From Nicotiana tabacum (lineage: Eukaryota; Streptophyta; Magnoliopsida; Solanales; Solanaceae): DNA of 64,000 nt. The DNA is taken from positions 138,868,948 through 138,932,947 of the forward strand of contig NC_134082.1 of assembly GCF_000715075.1 (NCBI RefSeq). The letters are read 5' to 3'. Under the pieces are notes generated by a model that was not told the origin of the DNA, did not search any database, and saw only the letters and a list, made by a program, of their open reading frames with translations. Position numbers and translations under genes: made by a program. Shown piece by piece: positions 36,491-47,600 of this stretch. Every line of letters begins with the position of its first letter. Position 1 is the first letter of the stretch.

Positions 36491-37159
36491 TTTCTTTGTT
36501 TGATTGTACTTGTTTGTATTTGGCATATTTTGAAGATTGAAATGACGAAGGCGTTTTGTTCTGCTATCGAAACACTTTATCCCTCGTCATCCCCTTTGAG
36601 CCTTATTTATTTTTCTTTCATACCCCCTTTCGGAATCAATAGCAATATCAGAAACACAAACATGAAAGATAAGAAAAGGAAGAAAAGGGAAAAAGAAAAG
36701 GAAAGAGAAAGAAAAGAATGAAGAAAAAGAAGAAAAGAGAAAAGAAGGAGAAAAATAGTAAAAGAAAAAGAGAGAAGAGAAAAAGAAAAAAAAGAGAAAG
36801 AGAAAAAGAAAAATCGCAACAACAAAGTAATTTCTATGACATGAACTACGTTCGACCTGATTCCTTTTAAGGATACGTAGGCAGCCTCACGGTTCGGTCT
36901 CATCAAACAAAAATCCAAAAGCCCCCAAGCAAGAAACTGGGGCAGAAGTCGTGGTTGTTCTGAGAAATCTGATTCCGAAAGTTGTAATTTTAACCCATTT
37001 GAATTGTTTTGAGCCTTTTATGCCCTTCCTTACTAACCCTGTCCAAAAGGCCATATTACGTTCCAAAAAAAGACCTTCTGATCAGTCTTTGAGAAATGTC
37101 AAGTCGAGCAGGTAAAGGTAATTCATGTCAGGGGCAACACTCTGGTTCAAGCAGGAAAA

Positions 37160-37415
37160 ATAAAAATGAGAGAGTCTTATTGGTGAAAACCTTCACAGGC
37201 GCCGTAAGGCAACGGGAGTTGAAAGAAATAAAATAAGAGAGTCTTATTGGTGGAAACCTTCACAGGTGCCGTAAGGCGACGGGAGTTGAGAGAAATTAAA
37301 ATGAGAGAGTCTTATTGGTGAAAACCCTCACGGGCACCTTGAGGCGAAAGTGAGTTGAAAAGTCAACAAGTGAGAAAGGTTTGTTGGTGGAAAACTATTT
37401 CAAGGCACCGCAGGA
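37160..37415 (+). repeat. Tandem repeat, about 68-bp unit, three to four copies
   Basis: Units start near 37,163, 37,231, 37,299 and (diverged) 37,366 with AATGAGAGAGTCTTATTGGT and contain CACAGG.GCCGTAAGGC and ACGGGAGTTGA. It lies in the Ogre 3' UTR. Confidence 0.85.
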
Positions 37416-38689
37416 TGAACAAGGTCAAGGCTTGGGTAAAGTAATCAGGTCATGGAAATTCTGAGGCGACAAAGTACGGCAACTGAAAGTTGATTAGTTG
37501 GACAGATTGGGCCGATTAATTCGAAATACATGTCATGATCATTGGTACCAGCTGTTCCACTCAGATAAGTTTCTTTTTCTTCTTCCCTTTGTAGCAGTCA
37601 TCTAGTTTTGGATTCTTCTTATCCTTAACCCGCAAAGTCATTGCATTTCATTTTCTTTTAGGTTGATTTGTCTAAGATGTTATAATATTAGTCTTGTCCC
37701 AAGTAAGTGGAAAAGAATTTCAAAGCTCATTACCAACTTCCAAAATTGCAAATCACAACGTGGTTAGAGCATACTAAAGACAACATGATGTAAGGTGGGA
37801 TACAGGGGATCACTAGAAGTTTCACTGGTAGAATGATTTGGTAATGTCATGGGAGATGCAAAGGTTCAGATAAAGGGGTCAGAGGTGTGAAACAACAACA
37901 TGGGTATAGAACACTCGGTTCGTCAAAGGTCATGAGATTTGAAAGTCAGTCAGAAAGTCAAAGCGGTTCAGGGCCAGTTTGGGAAAGCAATTCAGAACAA
38001 AACAATGGAGTGGAAAGATCTTCAGCAAGAAGGCCATCAGCTAACCACCACTTTAAATTGATAAAATTTTCTTTGATTGAAACAGGGGTAGAAAATTCGT
38101 TTGTTTCGGAGAAACTCTCCGTAGGGGAAAGAGCAAGCATCAAAACAAGTTTGACCGTAAACTTTCAGGACCCTCCTGGAAAATGGGACCTAGTTAAAGT
38201 TCAAAAATAGCATAATCTATCATAAATGTATCCCAAAATAATATAAGTTAGCTTAGAAGTTTGCACGTTCGAGATAGGATTCAATTAGGAGTTCCCAGGA
38301 CCCTCATGAATAATGGGACATAGCTTTAAGATTTCGATTAGATAATAATATTTAGCGTAAGTTCTGCTGTAGGGTAGTATAATTCAGCCATGAAAGTTGT
38401 TACTCTTAAGATAAAACTTGACTTTTGATTTTCAGGACCCTCCTGGATAATGGGGAGTAGTTTAAGACCCTCTTAGATAACAAGATTTAGCAGAAATCAC
38501 ACATGTAGAAGACATAACTTAGATTTTAAAAATTGTCATTCAGTTAAGAGTTGTTAGGACCCCCTGAATAATGGGATCTAGCTTTCAATTCTTAGTAATA
38601 CTTGGTAATATGATTTAGTTTTACACTCACATCTGTGCCCAGCCACCAAACTGGGGCAGAATAATTTTCTTTGTTTCATCTATTTTGAA

Positions 38690-39430
38690 GTCAAGAGCCC
38701 GCCTGGAGAGTAGGGAATACATTTAGAGTTGAAGCCAGGAGCCCGCCTGGAGAGCAGGGAATACATTCAAGTGAAGCAGTCAGGAGCCCGCCTAGATAGA
38801 AGGGAGCACATCTCAAGATGAAGTCAGGAGCCCGCCTGGAAAACAGGGAATACTTTCAAGTTCAGCAGTCAGGAGCTCGCCTGGAGAACAAGGGAGTACA
38901 ATTTAAGTTTTAGCTTTCAAATTCTGTGTTTTGTCTATTTTGAAGTCAGGAGCCCGCCTGGAGAGCAGGGAATACATTCAAGCGCAGCAGTCAGGAGCCT
39001 GCCTGGAGAGTAGGGAGTACATCTCAAGATGAAGTCAGGAGCCCTTGGAAAGCAGGGAATACTTTCAAGTTTAGCCGTCAGGAGCCCGCCTGAAGAACAA
39101 GGGAGTATAATTCAAGTTTTGGTATTCAAAATTCTTATTGATATTCGGTAATGTGATTTGTTTTACACTTACACATGGGCCCACATACCCAAACTGAGGC
39201 AGAAAATTTTCTTTGTTTTGTCTATGTTGCTGAAGTCAGGAGCCCGCCTGGATAGCTTGAGAATAAATTCACGTTTTGAAGGCAGAAGCCCGCCTGGATA
39301 GCATGGGAATACATTCAAGTTCAGCGATCAGGAGCCCACCTGGAGAACAAACTTGGAGAACAAGGGAATACAGTTCAAGTTTTGGAAATCAGGTGCCCAC
39401 CTGAAGAATAAGGGAGTTCACTTCAGAATG
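38690..39430 (+). repeat. Minisatellite in Ogre 3' UTR, about 45-bp unit, about 13 copies
   Basis: The core GTCAGGAGCCCGCCTGGAGA is followed by AGGGAATAC and a variable tail ending in alternating forms. A higher-order period of about 250 bp is visible: the block 38,695-38,943 is repeated in the same unit order at 38,944-39,190. Confidence 0.85.
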
Positions 39431-39855
39431 CAATTCAAGTCGGCAACAAAGGAACTTCACTCGAAGAATAAAGGACATCAAGGCAACAAGAACTACAAGA
39501 TCAAGTTTGAAGATATAGATAGGACTTTTGTAATCCATAGATCATATTCTAGTCTAACTTCATGTTTTATTTTGACATGGTGTAATAAGGGGGTTCAGTA
39601 AGCAGTAGCAGCAGCAGCAGCAACAACAACAGTGGAATCACAGCTTCATGGTAGTCCCAGCTACCAAAACTTCCCGAACTACACTGACCTGATTCCTTTT
39701 TAGCCAAGGATATGTAGGCAACCTCGGAAGCAGGGTGCGGTCAAATCTTTCAAAAATACTTCCCACAGAGTATTCAAACGGGCAAAAATCACTCGTATTC
39801 GCTCACTTTATCTTTGCACGAAAACTCTTCGTGTTTCCGGGCAAAGAGGGGCAGC

Positions 39856-42800
39856 TGTGAGCACGTGATTTTTGCCCTATATGAATTACTCCCATAAATT
39901 CAAAACAAAATAATTTCTTTCAGTGTTCGCAATTTTGTGAATTTTCTGACATGTTCTGTTATTTGTTTGCATTTTGTGTGTGCATTTTAGTTAATGAAAA
40001 ATACAAAATCTGTTGCATTTGCATTTAGAGTTTAACTTTGCATTTTCTTAAAAAATTAATTAATTTAATTGTTTTGTAAAAAGGGAAAAATCAAATAATA
40101 CTAACGTAGTTTTGCATTTTTAATTTTAGTTTCGAATTTTGGTAGTTTTTCGTTGATTTGGTATTTAATTAATGGTGGTAATTATTATTTAGAATTAATT
40201 AATTTAATTTGATAAGATAATTTGATGAGGAATTAATTTAGGTTTTATTTTTAATTTTAATTTTATTTAAAAGAAATTAAAGGGAAAATTTAAAAAAAAA
40301 AGAAGAAAACAAAAAAATAGATCAGATTGGGCCAAATCTGATTTTTCAGCCCAAAATACCCGTTTAACCCAGGCCCAGACCATCCAAAACCCGGTCTGGT
40401 CACCGTTTTCCCCGAACGACACCGTTTCCGTGGCAACAGATCAGGACTGTCGAGGTTTCTTGATTGGAAGGTCCTGAAGCTGGGGTCATATGATATTTAA
40501 GTGTCCAAACCTCTCAGACCCCCCCCCCGGTCGTCTCCAACACTCCCAAAGACCCCAACCCAACCCCACCGTGCACCGCCACCGGAAATCGCCCTACGGC
40601 GGTGGTAGGTCTCTGATGGCTACCAAATTTACACCCTAGCTCCTTCTCCTTCTCCTCATTCCAAATCCACACCCCTTTTCCCTCGAATCACACTCGAACG
40701 TCTCAAATCTGGCTCAGAAGTTCCAAATCCTAATCCGCCGCCCTATTTTTCCACCGCCTCAACCGTCGGCGCCCCCACCAACCACCACCAAATTTACACC
40801 CCATTACCTCCTTCATCTCCTCTACCCTATCCCTTAGTCAGTTTTCCCCCATACATGGATTGAGCCCTTCAAATTTCAAAAATAGGGTTTGAGTTCAAAA
40901 GCCAAATTGGAGGTCATGCATGCAAGTTCAGTCCTCCGAGTTTCTCTGAATGTCTAAGTCTGTTTCATCTCAGAGTGGTGTTATTCATGTGTTCTTACCG
41001 AAGAACAGGTGAGTTGCACTATTTTGAGGTTAAATCAGAATTGTTCGATGTCTTCAAGTCTAAATCGGTAAGTTTTCTCTTTTTTTTCTTTGTTTTGTTT
41101 GTTATTTTTGCCCGCCTTTTCGTTTTCTCCCTTCTCTAGCATGTTCTGAGTGAAATCAGTGTCGGAGTCCAGTTTTCCTTCCCAAATTTTAGCCAAATGT
41201 CCTTTGTTATCTTCTTAGTTTCATGTTATTTTTCTTGATAATAGTCTAGGTTGGATTGTTAATTAATTGGTTAATCAGTGTTGTTTTAAATTTCATTTGT
41301 TTTAACTTTTAGGCCATTGGGGTTTTCTCTGTTCACATTTTTTTTGGGAATCTCATTATTGGCAAGGTTGGACCTGGGCCCAAAGAGAGGGCTCAGCCCA
41401 GGCCTTGCCAGAAATAACTTGTGTGGAGCCTTTGGGGTCCAATCGGACCCATTCTGGGCTGATAGGATAGGGTAAAAACAAGGAACTTGAAGGGTAATTT
41501 AGGAAATTGGGGTAGGGAATCTTGTTCTGACTAACTAGGAAGCTTCTAGGAAGCTGGGGAGGGGGACTAGTTTGAAGTTCTGAGATTTAAAAGAAGGATA
41601 CCTAAGCAAAAACGAAAATTTCTGAAGGTTTGAAATGCAATGGTGAATTTATTAGAGCTGCCCTAGTGGCTTTCCTATAAAGGCATAAGTTACTTGCAGC
41701 TCAAGGGAGATTTTTCGAGAGCTGAAAATCCAGAAATAATACAGAAGCTGCATAAATTTACACTTTAATAGACTTCAAGAGCTAAAAAAAGGGTTCTGAG
41801 CAGCTGAAGGTTTTAAAAAAGAAGTCGAATCTGTTTGGTATTCCAGTTTTGGTTCACTCTTGAGTGGATTTTAGTTCTGAGCTTTGTGTGATATCATTGT
41901 GAATACAAAACTGGGCTAAAGTGGTCTTTTCTCAATCATTTCTGGGCTGATTTTGTTGTTGATTCCTGTTCCTACTACTGATTCCATTACTAATTCTTCA
42001 TTTCTCTGTTTTGCTTTTTAACTTCCAGGTATTTCCTTCAAACCTTGAATGGAAATGAAGCTTGTTATGGCAATTGTGCTTGAATTATGTAATGCCAGTC
42101 GAAGAAATTGATCGTTGCCTTTTCCCTGTTACCTTACCAGCTTTGATGTTTATTATAAGTCATCTTCACGTTCATCCTAGACTCATATAAGTTACTTAGT
42201 TTATGGTCATTATCTTTTGGATTTTTTATAGTAATGTATAAATGTTTCCCTTTTATTCGCTTAGCTTGAATGTTTTAAGGCTCTTGATCATGTGTAGGAG
42301 CAGCAGAGAATTATTGCAAAGAAATTTTAGTAGTATTCAGTGTATTTCAGGTCTGTTTGGGATCTGTTGAGACCCATGTTGTTTGATTGAATGCATGTTA
42401 CTCAGCTTTCTTTTAGCTGGCTTGGGCTCGCTTGGGCCCAAAGTTCATTTTTCTTGTGATGTGGCCTTGTGAATCCAAGGCAAATATGGGCCTGAGGTGC
42501 AGACAGGATTAGAATTATAATTTTAGTTACTCTATGTTTGAATAACTAAGAAAGCAAAGATGTTGGTTTAATCGCTGCTCAACATAGCTTTAGCTGATTG
42601 GTATTCAATAAAAATTTGTACAATGCTGAGTTCTTGGGTATGATCTGGCGTTGGAGCGTGCAATTGAGCCTTTAACGTTGGCCCCGTGCCTTCGACGCGC
42701 TGCAAATTTCGTTCCAAGACTTCTGTTATCTTTTGTGATTTGGGCCCGTGACTGATTTGGGCCGGCTATTGGTTAGGTTCTATATTGATGAAACGTTGTC

Positions 42801-43583
42801 CCATTTTATTAAGTCACTTATTTGCTTTAGACGGAATTCAAATTACCTTAGACCTTTAGCTAACTAATTAGACCTTTTAAAAATGGGTCGAGGCCCGCCC
42901 GATTAGTCAAATGTATAACTTATGGCCTTCAAAATCTCAATTTCGAACTTCCTTTAAAAATTGGGAACGAGGTGCGCCGTGTCAAATAAAATCTTAGAAC
43001 GCATGGACCTCTACTAATTTCTTATGATTTAGATATAAAATAACAAATGTTCGTAGTTTGCTTTAGGCCCGTTTAATATACCACCGTGATCGTGGAGATG
43101 TTCGCGTGACATGATTACGGTTTCTAAAAACATAATGCGTTATTAATTGTGGACACGTTCGCATGACATGATTTTGACACGCCAAACAGACAGGTACACG
43201 TAAGCGTGACCCGTTTCAAGATAATTTTCTTAATTAAAAAGCGGTGAAAGGTAAATTCACATAGGTTCTAAAATCAGTAATTAAATAATTTTAGTAAGCC
43301 AAGTATGATCAAAGCGACCGTGCTAGAACCACAGAACTCGGGAGTGCCTAACACCTTCTCTCGGGTTAACAGAATTCCTTACTCGGATTTCTGGTTCGCA
43401 GACTATTAAACAGAGTCAATCTTTCCTCGATTCGGGATTCAATCGGTGACTTGGGACACCGTAAATCTCCCAAGTGGCGACTCTGAATTTTTAATAAATA
43501 AATCCCGTTTTGATTGTCTTTTAATTGAAAAAACTCCCTTTATTTATACCCTTACGGGGCGTAGTAAAAAAGGAGGTGTGACA
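39856..43583 (+). repeat. 3' LTR of Ogre element
   Basis: 3,728 bp, TGTGAGCACG...GGTGTGACA. Shorter than the 5' LTR by two internal deletions: at about 42,418, where TTTTAGCT joins GGCTTGGGCTC, and at about 43,130, where AAAACA joins TAATGCGT. Confidence 0.9.
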
Positions 43584-43588
43584 AGGCA
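43584..43588. repeat. Target-site duplication AGGCA (right) of Ogre element
   Basis: Identical to 21,441-21,445. The antisense ORF resumes right after it. Confidence 0.9.
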
Positions 43589-44291
43589 GAGTCTCTTGAA
43601 GCGGTGATTTGAACTCTCCGCTCCGAGTAAGAAAATGACACAACGGCAAGGCTTAAAGAAGAGCGGCTCTATGAGAGGATTGGAGAGGTGGAGAAAGAGA
43701 TTTCTGGCCTCTACGATCGAGTTGTTGTTCTATAGGCCGAGAAGGCCCAATTGCTAGCACGGCCGTCCTCTTCCCGTACTTCAGATTCTCCTAATTTTCC
43801 TCGGGATTTATATGAGGAATGGATCCATTTCGAGGCCCAGTTAGACGTGTTTTGAGATTTGCATGCGGCAGGGTCTGTTGTTGAGGCTGACCTCGAAGAT
43901 GTTCGTATTAGGACTCGTGAAGCCCGTGTCGCTTGTGGGTATGATCCTGCTATGCCTGAGGACGGTGATGACGAATGGGACAAGGGTGTAGACCGGCTCA
44001 AGGAGAATGCCTGGTATGAGGCCACATATCCTGAGGGCCAAGGTGGCGATGGCGAGGGTATTGATGGTCAAGGTGGCAACGATGTTGAATGCCAAGTTGT
44101 CGAGGATGTTGAAGGTCGTAATGGTGGGGGCCAGTAGTTTTCTCTTTTGATTTTTTGTATATGTTTTCCGGCGTCCTCACGAGCCTATTGTAAATAGTTT
44201 TAACTAGGTGAAATATCAAAGTTGTTCCGTGCATCTTCTTTTCTTCCTGTGGTTTATTTTCTGTACTTGTGTATATTTTTTGTTTTTTTTG

Positions 44292-45124
44292 TTGGGATGT
44301 GGTCGAGGGCTGATAGGTGTATATTCGAGAGAGGTCAAACATAATCTTTCGTTAAATCACGGCCGAGGGCCAGTAGATGTTTGTTTGATTGTAATCAAAC
44401 ATCACCTTTCGGTAGATTGTGGCTAAGGGCCGGTAGGTGTTTGTTTCAGCTTAGTCGAACATAACCTTTCATTAAATTGCGGCCAAGGGCCGGTAGGTGT
44501 TTTTTCGAGCGGGGTCAAACAAAACTTTTCATTAAATTGTGGCCGAGGGCTGGTAGGTGTTTGTTTGAGCTTAGTCAAACATAACCTTTCGTTAAATCGT
44601 GGCCAAGGGCCGGTAGGTGTTTGTTCGAGCAGGGTAGAACATAACCTTTCGTTAAATTGCAACCGAGGGTCGGTAGGTGTTTGCTCGAGTGGGGTCAAAC
44701 ATAACCTTTTATTAAATCACGGCTGAGGGCCGGTAGGTTATTCGAGCTTGGTCAAACATAACATTTCATTAAATCGCGTCCGCAGGCCGATAAATATTTG
44801 TTCAAGCTTGGTCGAACATAACCTTTTGTTAAATCGCGGCCTAGGCCGGTAGATGTTTGTTCGAGTGTGGTCGAAACATTACCTTCATTAAATTGCGGTT
44901 GAGGGCTAGTAGGTGTTTGTTCGAGCGGGGTCGAACATAAACTTTCATTAAATTGCGAACAAGGGCCAGTAGGTGTTTGTTTGAGCAAAGTCGAACATAA
45001 CCTTTCATTAAAATGCGGCTGAGGGCCGATAGGTGTTTGTTCGAGCGGGGTCAAACATAACCATTCATTAAATTGCGGCTGAGGGTCGGTAGGTGTTTGT
45101 TCGAGCGGGGTCGAACATAACCTT
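44292..45124 (-). repeat. About 60-bp tandem repeat array, about 14 copies, in outer Tat element
   Basis: The unit contains GCGGCCGAGGGCCGGTAGGT, GTTTGTTCGAGCGGGGTC and AACATAACCTTTC-TTAAAT. The period is 60 bp in the left part and slightly shorter to the right. It lies between the converging ends of pol (45,449) and the antisense ORF (44,137). Minus-strand reading frames through it encode a repeating Pro/Thr/Gln pattern and are not credible genes. Confidence 0.9.
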
Positions 45125-45448
45125 GACACGAAAAAGGTGTGCTCATAAGCGTAAGTTTCTTATTGCTTTTGAAATTGTTGTTTTGGTTACATACTTGGAG
45201 AAATTTATAGGTTTTTGGGTGTTGGCTAGCGTTCCAGTCCCAGTCCTAATCTATTTATTCCCTTCATTGGTTGACTTGGAGAATATTGAGAGGTCGAGCA
45301 ATGAAATAGTAACCACGACCCTACCATCACGTACTTCAACTCGAAGCATTGCCTTTGCCACCTCGTTAAAAACCTCCTTGAGAAAACCCAAATGGGACAA
45401 AACTCAAGTGAGGGAAAAAAGAGTACGACTTGGGGGACGCTTTTTCTG

Positions 45449-46520
45449 TCAGAAGTTGAAATGTTTGAGGTAACTGATATTCGAGTTGTTTAGTAGTAGC
45501 TTTCCTTCCATTATCTCTAGTTGGAATGAACCGTTATTTGCTTTGGCTGTGATTTTGTATGGACCATCCCAGTTTGTTTCCAGCTTTCCTTCTCAGGGAT
45601 CTTTGCTCACCTGAGTTTTGGCTTTCAGTACGTAGTCCCCGACTTTAAGCAGCCAAACCTTTGCTTTCGTGTTGTAATAACATTCTGCTTGTTTTTTTTT
45701 GGTGACCATTCTTATATAGGCCATGTCTCTTTGTTCGTTAATTTTGTCGAGTTCCTGCCTTCTACTTTTGCTGTTTCATGAGAGTACCTTAAGTTGGGTT
45801 CTCCGGCCTCTATCGGTATTACTGCCTCATTCCCATAGACCAAAAAGTAGGGCGTCTCTGTTATGCTCGTCTCTGGAGTTGTTCGATAGGCCCATAATAC
45901 TTCCAGTAGCATTTCCGGCCACAGTCCCTTGGCGTCTTCGAGCTTTTTCTTTATGATGTTTAGTATAGACTTATTGGAGGACTATGCTTGCCTGTTGCCC
46001 GCTGGATGGTATAGGGTTTAGAGTATCTTCTTGATGTGCCATTTCCCGAAGAATTCGGCAGTTTTCTTCCCTGTGAACTATGGTCCGTTGTCACAGTTGA
46101 TTTCCTTAGGTAGGCCAAATTAGCATATGATGTTTCTCCATATAAAGGTGATTACCTCCTATTCCCGTATTTGGGCGAATGCTCCTGCTTCCACCCATTT
46201 AGAGAAATAGTCAATTAAAACCAAAAGGAATCGTACATTACCTCACCCTGCTAGGATGGGACCCATGATGTCCATTTCCTATTTGATAAACGACCAAAGG
46301 AAGGTGCCCGAGTGGAGGTGTTCGCCTTCTTGGTGAATTATTAAGGTAACAAAGTCTGCGGCATCATTTTTCATGGTGGGCCGGTAGTAACCCGCATGTA
46401 TGAGGCATCTAACCAGTGCTCGATTACCGAAATAAGCTCCGCAATGGCCTTTGTGAACTTCTTCGAGGATGCACTGTGTTTGATTTGGGCCTAAGCACTT
46501 CGCTATAGGGCTGCTGTAAG
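45449..46520 (-). pseudogene. Integrase of outer Tat element
   Basis: On the minus strand: a zinc domain (HKGHCGAYFGNRALVRC, about 46,460-46,400), a core with MDIMGPI-like (about 46,275) and CDNGP (about 46,095) sequences, then AYRTTPETSITETPYFLVYG (about 45,895-45,835) and a C-terminal GKLETNWDGPYKI (about 45,590-45,550), ending at TGA 45,449. Several stops (for example right after CDNGP) disable it. This is the 3'-most pol domain; the tandem repeats begin about 325 bp further on. Confidence 0.8.
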
Positions 46521-47600
46521 TCCTCTTGTATAGGTCTCTATGAAGGAGATTGCATCTAGCCGCTTAAATTCTTAGTTTCTTAGCCTTTTTTTTGTCGCCT
46601 GGGAGTGTGTAATCCTGCAAATATGCAAAAATGCGACTGTGCCAGTCCCAAGTTAAGTTTATGGTTCTTACTTCAATTTGGTCTAGTGATGAGTTAAGGA
46701 GGTGGACTATACTGTTATCTCCTGTTCTGATGTTTTTGGTAGCTGCGGCTAGTTTGGCGAGGCCATCAACTTCGACATTCTACGCTCGTGGGTTTGATCG
46801 AGCTGGTATTTGTCGAACTAAGGCAATAGCTTCCAGATTTTGATTTGGTATTTTTGCAATATTTGCACCTTGATTTGGAAAGTCCCTATAACTTGGTTGA
46901 CTACGAGCTGGGAGTCAAAGCGGAGTTTCAACCGTTTTGCCCCATATTTGAGTGCTAGCCTTAACCCTACAATTATGGCCTCATACTCTACCTGATTTTT
47001 AGTCATATCTGGACACCTTATAGACTGGCGAATTACTTCGCATGTCGGGACCTCGAGTACGAGTCCTAGTCCAGACCCTGATATGTTGGTTGCACCATCG
47101 GTGAATAGGACCTAGAGGTCTTGTGTTTAAGGGGAAGCTTTGATGGATTCCCTTTCGACTTCGAACATTATTTTTGCACTGAAGTCGACGACGAAGTCGA
47201 CGAGCACTTGTGACTTTATCGCTGTTTGCGGCTGGTATGTGATATCGTGCTCGCTTAGCTCAATGGCCCATTTGGCTAGCCTACCCGATAGCTCGGGTTT
47301 ATTCAAAATGCTCCTCAGGGGAAAAATTGTGACGACCAAGATAGGGTGACATTGGAAATAGGGTCTAAGCTTCCGTGAAGCTACGACCAAGGATAGAACA
47401 AGTGTTTTGAGGTGTGGGTACCTCGTTTTGGCGTTGATGAGTGTTTTGCTAATGTAATAAATGGTAGGTTGCATACCTTTATTTCGCGGATCAAGATTTC
47501 ACTTACTGCTACCTCGGATACGGCTAGATAAATGAGGAATTGCTCCCCAAGTTCGGGCTTTGAATGCATGGGCAGTGATGATAGGTATGACTTTAGTTCT
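46521..47600 (-). pseudogene. RNase H domains of outer Tat element
   Basis: The RT-linked RNase H shows IYYISKTLINAKTRYPHLKT and LSGRLAKWAIELSEHDITYQ (about 47,465-47,250). The second, archaeal-type RNase H shows NQVEYEAIIVGLRLALKYGA and LRFDSQLVVNQVIGTFQ (about 47,000-46,870). The second domain is the hallmark of the Tat lineage. Stops and shifts separate the frames. Confidence 0.8.

Larger units (their letters stand above)
36491..39855 (+). other. Ogre 3' UTR, repeat-rich
   Basis: Non-coding. It contains a purine-rich tract (36,660-36,830), boundary motif copy 3 (36,844-36,905), about 68-bp tandem repeats (37,160-37,415), dispersed GGACCCTCCTGGA-type units (38,165-38,590), the 38.7-39.4-kb minisatellite, an (AGC)n(AAC)n run (39,601-39,632), boundary motif copy 4 (39,676-39,755) and the polypurine tract. 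ORFs here are composition artefacts. Confidence 0.75.
21446..43583 (+). mobile_element. Ogre-type (Tat lineage) Ty3/gypsy retrotransposon, 22.1 kb
   Basis: LTRs at 21,446-25,333 and 39,856-43,583, duplication AGGCA at both sides, primer-binding site just after the 5' LTR, polypurine tract CAAAGAGGGGCAGC before the 3' LTR. In order on the + strand it encodes ORF1, gag, protease, RT with two RNase H domains, and integrase, with a candidate intron between protease and RT and a long repeat-rich 3' UTR. The very large size, ORF1 before gag and the pro/RT intron are the Ogre signature. All coding blocks carry stops or frameshifts, many of them TAG where CAG or TGG is expected, so it is dead but structurally complete. 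Confidence 0.9.
19183..44137 (+). pseudogene. Antisense ORF of outer Tat element (Transposase_28-like), split by the Ogre insertion
   Basis: Lies between pol and the 3' LTR of the outer element but on the opposite strand. ATG at 19,183 (MCDVSSESG). The 19,470-19,830 part (YPFQVGYSLPLLPLVEEFCN, then YYGIF...) matches the 'putative gypsy type transposon' family (Pfam Transposase_28). Consensus-like introns are visible at 19,890-19,951, 20,081-20,166 and 20,947-21,024, the last before a coiled-coil exon (MIVLEIESARREQRHKYIYM...). The frame is broken at 21,445 by the 22-kb Ogre element. The tail resumes at 43,589 and ends in an acidic, Gly-rich C terminus (...EDVEGRNGGGQ) at 44,137. There are also stops, for example TAG at 19,210. 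Extra ORFs in antisense are known in Tat elements; their function is unknown. Confidence 0.7.

Noticed and set aside
36500..36921. Open frames of Lys/Glu/Arg (+) and Phe/Ser/Leu (minus) in the 36.6-36.9 kb region
   Set aside because: They are readings of a purine-rich tract and have no domain, start context or conservation signal.
38690..39430. Regularly spaced repeats resembling a CRISPR array
   Set aside because: Eukaryotic retrotransposon UTR, units diverge and there are no unique spacers or cas genes; it is a minisatellite.
21446..43583. Two 3.7-3.9-kb near-identical blocks as a segmental duplication
   Set aside because: Same orientation, TG...CA ends, primer-binding site, polypurine tract and target duplication show they are LTRs.
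44423..45129. Minus-strand ORFs with a repeating Pro/Thr/Gln pattern (91 and 125 codons)
   Set aside because: They are translations of the 60-bp tandem repeat, whose length happens to be a multiple of three.
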